From a bacterium C-53 (GTDB lineage Bacteria; Bacillota; Clostridia; Lachnospirales; Lachnospiraceae), in NCBI GenBank assembly GCA_003612525.1, contig RAZD01000015.1:1-64000 (forward strand): a stretch of DNA of 64,000 nucleotides, given 5' to 3'. The notes beneath the pieces were generated by a model that was not told where the DNA came from, did no database searches, and was given only the letters and a program-made list of their open reading frames with translations. Positions within the stretch are counted from its first letter, which is position 1. Every line of letters begins with the position of its first letter. Made by a program: the position numbers and the translations under genes. Shown piece after piece: positions 1-8,873 of the stretch.

Positions 1-2
1 GG

Positions 3-77
3 AAGAGAAGCGGGATACGGAATGGAGAGACAGAAACGGATGATATGGTTCAGTATTTGGTTTTGAGGGTACTGTAA
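3..77 (+). CDS. Possible 3' end of an upstream gene (partial)
   Basis: An open frame runs in from the window edge and ends at a TAA at 75-77, giving about 24 residues with a hydrophobic C-terminus. A second frame also stays open to a TGA at 64-66, so the frame cannot be chosen with certainty. No family is recognisable from so short a tail. Confidence 0.25.
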   Translation, partial: KRSGIRNGETETDDMVQYLVLRVL

Positions 78-88
78 AGTACAAATAT

Positions 89-160
<72 letters not shown>

Positions 161-181
161 TTAAGTGAATAGTCAGATGAG

Positions 182-215
182 AAAACCTGTAGACGTGATG
201 TTTACAGGTTTTTTA
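182..215 (+). terminator. Rho-independent terminator after tRNA-Asn
   Basis: A 10-bp stem (AAAACCTGTA at 182-191 with its complement at 203-212) is followed by a T run. It ends the tRNA-Asn transcript. Confidence 0.85.
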
Positions 216-318
216 TCATTAAGAATATGTAAAGATCAGCCGATATAAATATACAAGAGTATTATTATGCAAACGGGGTTGCAACAGCAGATATCCAACG
301 GAATGGAGGAGGTTACAT

Positions 319-1473
319 ATGCAGACCAGGACGGTTGCTGCCAGCGTTTTCGACACGAAAGCAGAGTGGGGCATTCGGGGAAACAGATCTCAGGCACAGC
401 CTGGGAAAAAGATATTCGGCGGTGAGTGTAAAGTTACGATTTCGCAGGAGGGAAAAAGACTCAGCCAGCAGCAGACCCATGCGGAAGCGAGCGTTCGGGA
501 CACCAGAGCGGAGAGGATGCTGCTTCGACAGCAGAAGCAATCCGAGCAGGATAAAAAAGTGAAAGAGAGATATCGCGAAGAATTGAAGGAAATTGAAGAT
601 ACCCTTCATTCGCTGAACAACACATACGACAAGACAGAGGATACCTATACGATTGAGAGAGAGCAGGAAGTGCTCAAAGCTATGCGGGATCAGAAGCAAT
701 TGCAGATGGAGGAAAACCAGAGGCAGGCGAGAGATGCGCAGAAAATGGCTATGCAGATTGCAGGATATCAGGAAGACATCGATGAAAATAACCGGGATAT
801 GCTGACGTTACTCAAGAGCCTTGAAGAGGCGGAAAAGACGGAGGACGAGCAGGAAAACGGTGAAGGAAAGAAGAAAAGCAACGATAGTGGAGGAACCGGC
901 ACGGGAAGCCTGACAAGTGATGTGATTCATGATTCAGCGCTTCAGTTTACGCTATCTTCAGTAAAACGTGAGTGGGATGTACAGGAAGCGATTGCCGGTC
1001 TGGGAGAGGAAGGGCACAGACTTTTTGACACGGCGAATGGGATCACCCGAAATATACTCAGAGAAAGCCAAACTATCAAAGCCGCTTTTGAGGATGAGAG
1101 TATTACAGATGAGAAAAGGGCAGAGATGATGAAAAGCTTTCAGGAGGGAATGACATTAAATTATAGGAATATTGAGGATTACAGACGCAGAGGCCTTCAA
1201 ATTCAGGAGGATGCACAGGAATGCAAGATAAAGCATATTGCGGATAATCCGCTTGCGGGCATTCAGGAAACAAAAAGGAGTATGATACTGTCCGCTGCTG
1301 ATTCTGCCTGTAATGAGGCGATGCAGGGGAGACTTGGCGAAGCGTCTCAGGAGATTAAGGATGAAATAGAGAAATTGATTGATGCGCGCAACGATGTGGA
1401 CAGGACTCAGCATGATGAAGAGGTTGAAGCGGAGGAGCAGGCGGAAGGACAAGATGAAATCTTAGAATTATAG
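319..1473 (+). CDS. Hypothetical coiled-coil protein, 384 aa
   Basis: No family was recognised. The ATG at 319 follows a strong GGAGGAGG site (305-312). There is no signal peptide or membrane segment, so the product should be cytoplasmic. The protein is very rich in Glu, Gln, Lys and Arg. Residues about 60-180 form a long charged heptad-like helix, a Gly/Ser/Thr linker follows near 185-200, and a second helical block runs to an acidic tail of E/Q/D residues. Many clostridial genomes carry such lineage-specific coiled-coil proteins, which could be scaffolds, but nothing here gives a function. The gene stands alone between the tRNA-Asn terminator and a signalling operon on the same strand. Confidence 0.75.
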   Translation: MQTRTVAASVFDTKAEWGIRGNRSQAQPGKKIFGGECKVTISQEGKRLSQQQTHAEASVRDTRAERMLLRQQKQSEQDKKVKERYREELKEIEDTLHSLNNTYDKTEDTYTIEREQEVLKAMRDQKQLQMEENQRQARDAQKMAMQIAGYQEDIDENNRDMLTLLKSLEEAEKTEDEQENGEGKKKSNDSGGTGTGSLTSDVIHDSALQFTLSSVKREWDVQEAIAGLGEEGHRLFDTANGITRNILRESQTIKAAFEDESITDEKRAEMMKSFQEGMTLNYRNIEDYRRRGLQIQEDAQECKIKHIADNPLAGIQETKRSMILSAADSACNEAMQGRLGEASQEIKDEIEKLIDARNDVDRTQHDEEVEAEEQAEGQDEILEL

Positions 1474-1851
1474 AAAACAGACAGAGGGTCATTATGACCC
1501 TCTGAGGTGTTAATTATGACTTTATTATTGTTTCAGAATATTAGAAAACAGTTTGATGAAGCTGCAGACATTCACAAACTGCCGGTTGCTTTACTTTTCC
1601 TTTCAATGCAGAAGCAGCTTTCATGTTATTAGCAATTGTCCTATCTTTAGCAATAAAATCTTACAGATCTGGTATATCAGCATTTCAATAATTTCCCTGT
1701 TTCATACGTATTTTAATCACATATTTCAGCGAATTTTATCACCTTCTAATTGATATTGACATAAAAATAAAGAAGAGAGTATAATCAAGAAAGCAAATAT
1801 TGTAAGTGTTCTGGCTGTCATTATCTCAAGACAGAAAATGGGGATTGAAGG
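1474..1851 (+). other. AT-rich intergenic stretch with leader of the kinase operon
   Basis: There is no convincing gene here. A 66-codon open frame at 1553-1753 lacks a ribosome site and has composition unlike a protein. The stretch holds a hairpin just after the coiled-coil gene (CAGAGGGTC/GACCCTCTG, 1482-1504, without a T run, so a weak terminator at best). It also holds a near-consensus promoter at 1756-1785. Confidence 0.6.
1756..1785 (+). promoter_or_regulatory. Sigma-A promoter for hybrid kinase operon
   Basis: TTGACA at 1756-1761 and TATAAT at 1780-1785 are both perfect consensus hexamers with an 18-bp spacer. The start codon of the kinase is about 65 bp downstream. Confidence 0.85.
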
Positions 1852-4416
1852 ATGAAAAAGAAGCAGAATGAGAATAAAGTGGATAAAGGCATTTCTTTAT
1901 TCCTTTCCATTATATTGGTTTTTTGTACAATAGGAGTGGTTGTATTTTCCGTGGCACGGAAACTTTCTGTAGAGATGTCAGAAGCTGCAATCCAGAATTT
2001 GAGTGAAAGCCTTGATCTGATAGAGTGTACGATAGAGGCGATTTTAAATAACGAAGCAGAGTATCAGAAGATTATGGCAAAAGAAATTGCAGCGATGGAT
2101 GATCCGGAAGAATTTATCCGCACTTATGAAAAGAACCAGACAATGATGAAGATTGCGCTGATACGTGCCGGAGAAAAAGAGGGTATTTCAAGCACGGGAG
2201 AAGTATTCTCGGAAGAGGGCCTGAATTTTTCTTCAAAAGGAATGATAGAAGGGCTTGATGTATCCCATTCTTATTTGAATTATATGGGAACCTGGGCGTA
2301 TGCTATGAAGTGTCCTGTTGAAAAAGACGGGCAGAATATTGCGACCCTTTATGTAGAATATGTATTTGATTCATTGGACCGGTCACTTCCGAGTGGATTC
2401 TATGATGGCAAGGCAATGCTGTATATTATGGATGCAAAGACTGAAAAGTTTGTCCTTAAACCAAAAGGAATGGGGGAGAGAAATGCCGGGCATTTGAACC
2501 TCCAGGATTTTTATCGGGCAAATGATATTAACGAACCGGAAATACGTGAGGAAGTCACAAAGTGTGTGAAAAACGGGGAAAATATTATGTTTTATCACGA
2601 TATTCGCGGTAAAAGTTCCCTGAATTATATGTGGATGGTGAACAATGGCACACTTTACCTGACCGGTTATGTTCCGATTGAAGCGATTCAGCAGGAAGGA
2701 AAAACTGTAAATCAGAATATATTTATTGTAGTCTGTGTTATGCTGATTGCGTTTTTTCTGTGCTGTATGTTGTATTATTTCAATCAGAGACAGCAGATCA
2801 GACTCAGAAAAGAGAGAGAAGAAGAAAGAGAAATACATAATAAACAGCTTGCCGAGGCGCTGCAGGCGGCACAGATTGCAAGTAATTCAAAGACAACGTT
2901 TCTTTCCAATATGTCACATGACATTCGTACGCCGATGAACGCGGTTCTTGGATTTACGACGCTGCTTGCCAAAGATGCGGAAAATCCGGATAAAGTAAGA
3001 GAATACACAAAAAAAATAACGGCATCGGGCCAGCATTTATTAAGCTTGATCAATGATATACTGGATGTTTCCAAAATAGAAAGCGGCAAGGTTGTGCTTA
3101 CTATCGAAGAGTTCACACTGAATGATCTGGTATCATCGGTAGATGCGATTATCCGTCCGATGGCAAAAGCGCGGGAACAGAAATTTCATGTCGAAGTAAC
3201 GGATGTCAGACACGAGTATCTGATAGGGGATGAAACAAGAATTAATCAGATTTTAATTAATCTTCTTTCCAATGCAGTTAAATATACGCCGGAAGGAGGC
3301 AATATCTGGTTTCGGATGATTGGGCTTGAGCAGCGTTCCGCTCAATATGAGCATATCAGGATTGAAGTCGAAGACGACGGATATGGAATGACGCCGGAAT
3401 ATTTGAAAGTCATCTTTGATGCATTTACGCGTGCGGAAAACAGCACTACAAATAAGGTCCAGGGAACCGGGCTTGGCATGGCGATCACGAAAAATATTGT
3501 GGAACTGATGGGCGGTACCATTGATGTATTCAGTGAGGTGAATAAAGGCAGCCTTTTTCGGGTAGACTTGGAGCTCCGTATACCGGAAGGAATGGCGGAT
3601 AAGCTGTTTTGGAAGCAGAGTGGAATTTCCAGAATTCTGGTTGTGGATGAAGAGAGACGGGCTGTCAACAATATTGAGACTCTGATGAAGGATATGGATG
3701 TTGCGGTGGATACTGCCTGTGATGCGGGGGAAGTGGTGCACCGGATAAAGGAAGACGGTGCAAAAGATCTCTACCAGCTGGTTCTGATTGACTGGGATAT
3801 GCATGATGCAGATGGTTTACAGGCAGCAGAAAACATCAGATCAGTGATTCCTTCCAGTGTTCCAATTCTGTTCATGGCCGAGAGCGGTACGGACGGAATG
3901 GATGAAGCACTCCACATGGAAAATACCGGGATGCTTTCAAAGCCATTTTTTGTATCCGCATTGAAAGAAAAAATATCGGAGCGAATGGCGGAAAAAGCAG
4001 GTGGACATACTGCTGGTGCGGTAGAAGAAGGCAGTCTCGAAGGCCTGTATTTTCTTGCTGCGGAAGATAATGAGATTAATGCTGAGATACTCCATGAGAT
4101 TTTAACGATAGAAGGAGCAGGCTGTGAAATTGTCGAAAATGGACAATTGGCGGTGGAACGTTTTATGAATTCACAGGAAGGTGAATTTGATGCAATATTG
4201 ATGGATGTACAGATGCCGGTGATGAATGGATATGATGCTACGAGGGCAATCAGAAAACTGGAGCGTATGGATGCCGTTGAAATACCAATCATTGCTATGA
4301 CAGCGAATGCTTTTGCAGAAGACCAAAAGGAAGCTATAAAAGCTGGGATGAATGTCCACTTGGCGAAGCCAATTGATATTGAGTTGTTAAAGAAAGTAAT
4401 AAAACAGTATACGTGA
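1852..4416 (+). CDS. Hybrid sensor histidine kinase with two receiver domains
   Basis: Membrane-anchored hybrid kinase of 854 aa. A first membrane helix lies at about 14-36, an extracellular Cache-like sensor at about 38-283 and a second helix at about 284-306. A charged helical linker leads to the HisKA dimerisation domain, with phospho-acceptor His356 in an SHDIRTPMN motif. A HATPase domain with N, G1 and G2 boxes (about 460-580) follows. The first receiver domain (about 610-715) has candidate Asp647 but lacks the usual Pro after the phospho-site and looks divergent. The second (about 735-850) is canonical, with Asp785 in LMDVQMP. There is no DNA-binding output, so the partner is unknown. 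The stop codon is followed 14 bp later by a solute-binding lipoprotein gene, which may sense the ligand for this kinase. Confidence 0.92.
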   Translation: MKKKQNENKVDKGISLFLSIILVFCTIGVVVFSVARKLSVEMSEAAIQNLSESLDLIECTIEAILNNEAEYQKIMAKEIAAMDDPEEFIRTYEKNQTMMKIALIRAGEKEGISSTGEVFSEEGLNFSSKGMIEGLDVSHSYLNYMGTWAYAMKCPVEKDGQNIATLYVEYVFDSLDRSLPSGFYDGKAMLYIMDAKTEKFVLKPKGMGERNAGHLNLQDFYRANDINEPEIREEVTKCVKNGENIMFYHDIRGKSSLNYMWMVNNGTLYLTGYVPIEAIQQEGKTVNQNIFIVVCVMLIAFFLCCMLYYFNQRQQIRLRKEREEEREIHNKQLAEALQAAQIASNSKTTFLSNMSHDIRTPMNAVLGFTTLLAKDAENPDKVREYTKKITASGQHLLSLINDILDVSKIESGKVVLTIEEFTLNDLVSSVDAIIRPMAKAREQKFHVEVTDVRHEYLIGDETRINQILINLLSNAVKYTPEGGNIWFRMIGLEQRSAQYEHIRIEVEDDGYGMTPEYLKVIFDAFTRAENSTTNKVQGTGLGMAITKNIVELMGGTIDVFSEVNKGSLFRVDLELRIPEGMADKLFWKQSGISRILVVDEERRAVNNIETLMKDMDVAVDTACDAGEVVHRIKEDGAKDLYQLVLIDWDMHDADGLQAAENIRSVIPSSVPILFMAESGTDGMDEALHMENTGMLSKPFFVSALKEKISERMAEKAGGHTAGAVEEGSLEGLYFLAAEDNEINAEILHEILTIEGAGCEIVENGQLAVERFMNSQEGEFDAILMDVQMPVMNGYDATRAIRKLERMDAVEIPIIAMTANAFAEDQKEAIKAGMNVHLAKPIDIELLKKVIKQYT

Positions 4417-4430
4417 AAGGGAATGAAGGG

Positions 4431-5744
4431 ATGAAGAGGAAATGTGGCTTTGGAAAAGCAATGGCGGTTTTTCTGACCGGGATAGTGGCTTTTCTGGTGG
4501 CAGGCTGCGGAAGCGAGGAAGGTCCGGTCAGAAATCTGGCCGCTGATGATGAAGCAGAAGAGCGGATGGTAAATATGTTCAGCCCTATGGAAAAGATGGA
4601 ACCGGATGCGGAAAATACGGCAAGAACTGCAGCTGATCTGACGGTTGTAATGGCAGAGGAAAAATTGGGTATCAATGTGGCATACAGAACCTATACGGCG
4701 GAAGACTATCAAGATAAGACATATGACGATGTAACTCTTGACAGGGCGCGTAATGATATGGACGATATATATTTGCTGAATCCTGATACAATTATGATAC
4801 TCGCAGAAGAAGAAAAATTAATGGATTTATCAGGACTTGAAAGCGCAAAAAATTTAAGAGATGTAGTTAAAACAGCGAATGTTGTGGATGGAAAACTGGT
4901 AGCAATCCCACAGGAAGTAGTTGCATATGGCCTGTTTATCAATAAGGATATGTTTGATCGGTACAATTTGGAACTGCCGAATACGCCCGATGAATTTCTG
5001 GAATGCTGCAGAGTATTTAAGGAAAACGGGATTGAGACTCCGGTCGGTGCGAACCGTTGGTGGCTTGAAACGTTTGTGCTGGCTCAGGCATTTGCCGATT
5101 TGTATAACGGAGGCAATACGGAGGCGGAGATCGCTGCGCTGAATAGTGGTGAAAGCAAGTACAGTGACTATATGCGGCCTGGCTTCGAATTTCTTCAGGA
5201 GATGATTGACTGTGGATATATTGATGCAAAAAAAGCCTATGTGAGTGAGGCAATTGAAGGAGAGGGCGCGGATTTTCTGGCCCAGAAGACACCGATTGTA
5301 ATGGCATACTGGGGCGCAGCGAATTCTGATACTGCGTATGGAAGACCGGATTTTAACATGCAGGTGATTGGGTTTCCAAGCAGCAGGGGACAGATGCCGG
5401 TTATACCTATGACGGGATTTGGGGTTGGCATCAATGCGGAGCATCTGGAAGATGCGATGCAGGCCATGGACATTATGCTTTCAGATGAGGCGCTTCAGGT
5501 TTATACGGAAACAAACAAAGTAATATCACCTTCAAAAAATGTTCAGGTGGATTGTATTCCGGCGTTAAAACCATTAAATGACAGGATTGAAGAAAATATT
5601 TATGTTCTTGGGTCGAATGCGGGAATGAAACTGGAACAATGGGGAAATACATGTCTGATTGTCCGAAATCTGTTAAATGGCGCTACAGTCGATGCGTGTA
5701 TGGCAGAGTTTGATAAACTTCAGGAAGAAACATTGAAAAAGTAA
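4431..5744 (+). CDS. Extracellular solute-binding lipoprotein (family 1)
   Basis: Probable lipoprotein of 437 aa. A basic N-terminus and hydrophobic stretch lead to the lipobox LVAGC with Cys26. The mature part resembles family 1 sugar-binding proteins (SBP_bac_1). The ATG at 4431 is preferred because it gives a compact signal peptide; an in-frame GTG at 4413 overlaps the kinase stop and would add six polar residues. No ABC permease or ATPase lies nearby. The gene is co-transcribed with the hybrid kinase and may act as a ligand-presenting co-receptor or supply an ABC transporter encoded elsewhere. The first is inferred from context only. Confidence 0.85.
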   Translation: MKRKCGFGKAMAVFLTGIVAFLVAGCGSEEGPVRNLAADDEAEERMVNMFSPMEKMEPDAENTARTAADLTVVMAEEKLGINVAYRTYTAEDYQDKTYDDVTLDRARNDMDDIYLLNPDTIMILAEEEKLMDLSGLESAKNLRDVVKTANVVDGKLVAIPQEVVAYGLFINKDMFDRYNLELPNTPDEFLECCRVFKENGIETPVGANRWWLETFVLAQAFADLYNGGNTEAEIAALNSGESKYSDYMRPGFEFLQEMIDCGYIDAKKAYVSEAIEGEGADFLAQKTPIVMAYWGAANSDTAYGRPDFNMQVIGFPSSRGQMPVIPMTGFGVGINAEHLEDAMQAMDIMLSDEALQVYTETNKVISPSKNVQVDCIPALKPLNDRIEENIYVLGSNAGMKLEQWGNTCLIVRNLLNGATVDACMAEFDKLQEETLKK

Positions 5745-5754
5745 TGGGAGAAGG

Positions 5755-5793
5755 ACTTCGAAAGACGTCCTGCAAAAGCGGGACGTCAGAAGT
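5755..5793. repeat. REP-like palindromic hairpin, copy 1
   Basis: A 10-bp inner stem GACGTCCTGC/GCGGGACGTC with loop AAAA lies inside an outer ACTTC/GAAGT stem. The same inner stem and layout occur at 58121-58165 with a different loop. It sits 10 bp after the lipoprotein stop but has no T run, so it is more like a repeat element or mRNA-end hairpin than a standard terminator. Confidence 0.7.
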
Positions 5794-5871
5794 TTCATGC
5801 AAAAATATGCATCGTGGACAGTTTTTTGAAAAAGATTATTGAAAATTCTTCAAAAAATACAAAAATCCCTC

Positions 5872-5900
5872 TTGCCAAATATATAGAGGTATGGTATGAT
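5872..5900 (+). promoter_or_regulatory. Promoter of the tRNA operon
   Basis: TTGCCA at 5872-5877 and TATGAT at 5895-5900 with a 17-bp spacer, about 64 bp before the first tRNA of the cluster. Confidence 0.75.
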
Positions 5901-5963
5901 AGTTTTCGCTGAGGTTGCTTTGAAGCAGATTGACCATAAGTTTGAAAGTTAGGAAAGAATGAA

Positions 5964-6035
5964 GGCTCCGTGGTCAAGCGGTTAAGACATCGCCCTTTCA
6001 CGGCGGTAACACGGGTTCGATTCCCGTCGGAGTCA
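5964..6035 (+). tRNA. tRNA-Glu (UUC)
   Basis: Acceptor stem GGCTCCG/CGGAGTC, anticodon TTC and a canonical T arm with GTTCGATTC. First gene of a six-tRNA operon. No encoded CCA. Confidence 0.96.
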
Positions 6036-6057
6036 TTTATAGATAAAACAAATTCAC

Positions 6058-6130
6058 GCCGATGTGGCTCAATTGGCAGAGCAGCTGATTTGTAATCAGC
6101 AGGTTATCGGTTCGAGTCCGATCATCGGCT
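6058..6130 (+). tRNA. tRNA-Thr (UGU)
   Basis: Acceptor stem GCCGATG/CATCGGC, anticodon TGT within the loop TTTGTAA and T arm with GTTCGAGTC. It lies 22 bp after tRNA-Glu. Confidence 0.96.
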
Positions 6131-6142
6131 CTTAAAGAATTT

Positions 6143-6216
6143 GGACCTTTAGCTCAGTTGGTTAGAGCAACCGGCTCATAACCGGTCGGTCCTGGGTTCG
6201 AGTCCCCGAAGGTCCA
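6143..6216 (+). tRNA. tRNA with CAU anticodon (Met, or Ile2 if lysidine-modified)
   Basis: Acceptor stem GGACCTT/AAGGTCC and anticodon CAT. Elongator Met and the TilS-modified Ile tRNA share this anticodon. The acceptor and D-arm sequence here closely resembles, from memory, the Bacillus Ile2 tRNA, so the amino acid should not be assigned from the anticodon alone. Confidence 0.93.
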
Positions 6217-6231
6217 CTCAAAAAATAATAT

Positions 6232-6305
6232 GGCCCAGTGGCTCAGTTGGTTAGAGCGTCGCCCTGTCACGGCGAAGGTCGTCGGTTCGAGTCCGATCTG
6301 GGTCG
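6232..6305 (+). tRNA. tRNA-Asp (GUC)
   Basis: Acceptor stem GGCCCAG/CTGGGTC, anticodon GTC and T arm with GTTCGAGTC. Discriminator G6305. Fourth tRNA of the operon. Confidence 0.96.
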
Positions 6306-6319
6306 TTGTAATTAAATAT

Positions 6320-6392
6320 GGGATCTTAGCTCAGCTGGGAGAGCATCTGCCTTACAAGCAGAGGGTCATAGGTTCGAGCCCTATAGGTCCCA
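6320..6392 (+). tRNA. tRNA-Val (UAC)
   Basis: Acceptor stem GGGATCT/AGGTCCC with one G-U pair, anticodon TAC and T arm with GTTCGAGCC. Fifth tRNA of the operon. Confidence 0.96.
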
Positions 6393-6404
6393 TTTTTGAT
6401 ACAT

Positions 6405-6490
6405 GCCGGCGTGGCGGAACTGGCAGACGCCCGGGACTTAAAATCCCGTGGGTAGCGATACCCGTACCGGTTCGATTCCGGTCGCCGGCA
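6405..6490 (+). tRNA. tRNA-Leu (UAA)
   Basis: Class II tRNA of 86 nt. Acceptor stem GCCGGCG/CGCCGGC, anticodon TAA and a long variable arm GGGTAGCGATACCC. Last tRNA of the operon. Confidence 0.96.
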
Positions 6491-6494
6491 TTAT

Positions 6495-6541
6495 AAAAAG
6501 CGGTTCAATCTTGGTTTTACCTGAGATTGAACCGCTTTTTA
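6495..6541 (+). terminator. Terminator of the tRNA operon
   Basis: A perfect 17-bp stem (6495-6511 with 6524-6540) whose 3' arm ends in five T residues. The 5' arm carries the matching A run, so it may also work for the convergent gene on the minus strand. Confidence 0.92.
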
Positions 6542-6639
6542 TTTGATGTAAACAGAGCAGGAGAAGATGAGACTGTCAGGGCATCGGGGAGTGACAGCTG
6601 GTACAGATACAGACGGCCTTTGTGTGCAGGCCCTGCTCT

Positions 6640-8772
6640 TTACCTGATTTTCAGCTTTTTTATAATGTTTTTCACTGTAAGACGATATATCAGATAAATA
6701 CACACACCGATGATTCCCAGAATTCCCAGACATATGCAAAGCGCAATGAGTTCTGTTAAAACGAGCTGCCAGTCATTGCCGTATAACAGGAGTATAAAGA
6801 TCAGATAAATAATGGTCATACCCACGAGAGACGGGGTTCGGAATACACTTCTGCACTGACTGCGCACCTCTTTTGCAAGAAAATCGGGCGAGGCGCCAAG
6901 TTTCCTTAAATCATCAAAAATATAACGGTTGTTCAGTGCAATCGTCTGACATCTGGTATAACATATAACTAGGGCCGTCATAAGGCAGACGATAAAAATA
7001 AAAAGGAACATCATAAGAAGCACTGATGTTGAGAGCAGGAAATCATTCTGGTTCAGGATGCGAAAATCAGGATGATACATCCATCCCATACGGAAGGAAA
7101 TGGAGTTGATCTGTTTAGGGTTAACCCGCATAAAAGGCGCTTCAGATGGCTGGTCTCCCCACCAGTCGTCTCCTTTTTCGTTCGTGATGGTTTTATTCAC
7201 CCTGTCATAATAATGTGTCACCATACAGGTGTCGTCGGTCGAGCCGACCAGAAGGCGGTAAAGTTCATCTGCAAATGCGTAGGAGTCTTTCCCGTCGATA
7301 TTGAACCGTACAATAAAGCCTTTCCAGTCATCGGTCAGCCCTTCTATAAGGCGGTCATAATCTTTTTGGTTCAGAATACGACAGCCAGGTGTATTGGTAA
7401 GGGAGGAAAAGTCAGAAACTGCAATCCCGGCGTATTTTGTGGCAATCTGCTCCCGGCTTACCATATTTGTAATGTGTTCTGCATAGGGTGAGACGGAGTA
7501 AGAGGTCTGTTCCTGGTTTGTAATGCATAAATAGGTTCCGGAACGGACAGTTGTATCCATACCGGACAGTGCACGCCAGGTGTCTTCGGAAAGAGTTTTC
7601 GATTCGCTTAAGATGCGATCGTATTCTTCGTGGAAATGTATACCGTCCTCTTCCATTACGGAAGTGATTCCCCCGTATCCGAGCGTAATGTATTCAAATC
7701 GTTCCCAGTCTTTTATGCGCAGACCATGTTTTTGAGCAAGCATCCTGACCGTGGATTCATCCGGTATGGACTGGTCTGCTCTGTAACAGTAAAAGTAGTC
7801 GTAGGGCTGCGCGGCATATTTCATCATAGATCCGACTGCTGTCACTGGAATATAGAATATGCCGAAACAGGAACCTGCGATTAAGAGTGCGACGACAATC
7901 ATATTATTGACAGTCTGCTTTCCCTGAAATTTCATCATACTTCTGGAAAGAATATTTTTATAGGGTTGTTTTTTGTAAGTTCGGAAACCATGTACGACAG
8001 CGTGGAGCATAATCATATAAAGCCCTGCAAAGGCGGGGGCATATAACAGATTCATCCATGCGGGAGGCAGCATGACATTTGCAAGGTCACAATAGAGGGA
8101 GGGGCCCCAATAACCCATCAGAACACCGGCGGCAAGCAGGAGGCAGCCTGCCGGTCCACACCATTTTCCCAATTCTCTGACCGGTTCATTGATATGCTCT
8201 TCCCGAATCACTTCCATTATATTTGTTTTGTGCAGATAACGCCATGCTGTGAAACACGTGAAGGTCAGAACAAGAGTGAAAAATAAAAGAGACACAGGCA
8301 GGCATTTAAAATCGAAGTCAAGCTGCATGTCCGTACTGTCGATCAGCAGCAGTCGGAAGAGATTCCATATAATCCATATAAAGGGAAAACCGGCAATAAT
8401 GCCCGAGATGGAAGACAGGCTGCTTAACAGCAGTATTTCGCGGAATAAGGTTGGGGCCAGGCGTTTTCTGGATGCGCCTAAAGCCATCAGGATACCGAGC
8501 TGTTTTGATTTATGCCGGAAAAAAAGGCTTGCGGCGTAAATGGTAAAAATAACACAGCCAATCAGTGTCAAAATAAAAATTACATTCATTTGTTTCCGGC
8601 TGTCGCCGCCTGAGGGGAATGCAGTCTGTATGGTCGGCGAAAACATTAAACCGGAATATGCGGAAATAATCATAAGGGCTGTAAAGTTGCAGAACAAATA
8701 CAGACGTGCATGTTTCCGGTTTGCATGCCGTAATTTCTGTTCCACTTTATTCAAGGTTACTGTTTGATTCAT
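6640..8772 (-). CDS. FtsX-like ABC transporter permease (BceB type)
   Basis: Integral membrane permease of 710 aa. Hydrophobic segments appear near residues 25-50, 68-92, 115-150, 155-180, 205-255 and 285-310. A large soluble loop (about 320-545) and a final group of membrane helices follow, the layout of BceB-type peptide exporters and detoxification permeases. The ATG at 8772 follows GGAGAG; an in-frame GTG at 8790 has no site. Its ATPase is encoded just upstream on the same strand, about 100 bp away. Family members move or release antimicrobial peptides and answer to a nearby two-component system, here the divergent LytTR/GHKL pair. The substrate is unknown. Confidence 0.88.
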   Translation of the reverse strand: MNQTVTLNKVEQKLRHANRKHARLYLFCNFTALMIISAYSGLMFSPTIQTAFPSGGDSRKQMNVIFILTLIGCVIFTIYAASLFFRHKSKQLGILMALGASRKRLAPTLFREILLLSSLSSISGIIAGFPFIWIIWNLFRLLLIDSTDMQLDFDFKCLPVSLLFFTLVLTFTCFTAWRYLHKTNIMEVIREEHINEPVRELGKWCGPAGCLLLAAGVLMGYWGPSLYCDLANVMLPPAWMNLLYAPAFAGLYMIMLHAVVHGFRTYKKQPYKNILSRSMMKFQGKQTVNNMIVVALLIAGSCFGIFYIPVTAVGSMMKYAAQPYDYFYCYRADQSIPDESTVRMLAQKHGLRIKDWERFEYITLGYGGITSVMEEDGIHFHEEYDRILSESKTLSEDTWRALSGMDTTVRSGTYLCITNQEQTSYSVSPYAEHITNMVSREQIATKYAGIAVSDFSSLTNTPGCRILNQKDYDRLIEGLTDDWKGFIVRFNIDGKDSYAFADELYRLLVGSTDDTCMVTHYYDRVNKTITNEKGDDWWGDQPSEAPFMRVNPKQINSISFRMGWMYHPDFRILNQNDFLLSTSVLLMMFLFIFIVCLMTALVICYTRCQTIALNNRYIFDDLRKLGASPDFLAKEVRSQCRSVFRTPSLVGMTIIYLIFILLLYGNDWQLVLTELIALCICLGILGIIGVCIYLIYRLTVKNIIKKLKIR

Positions 8773-8873
8773 GTTTCTCTCCATTTCCACGTTGCTTTTT
8801 TGCGCTTAACAGGTTTTGTGGCAGGCAACGTGCAGACACAAATCCCATGATGAAAAATTTCTGGTTTTCAATC

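Noticed and set aside
1553-1753. 66-codon open frame in the AT-rich gap
   Set aside because: No ribosome site, odd Phe/Ile/Ser/Cys-rich composition, and it ends just before a consensus promoter.
3771-4712. Long minus-strand open frame opposite the hybrid kinase and lipoprotein
   Set aside because: It is antisense to two clear genes, spans their junction and has no recognisable domain or ribosome site.
6230-6496. Open frame of 88 codons across the tRNA cluster
   Set aside because: It is made entirely of tRNA-Asp, tRNA-Val and tRNA-Leu sequence read through; peptides like SWLERRPVTAKVVGSSP are well-known tRNA artefacts.
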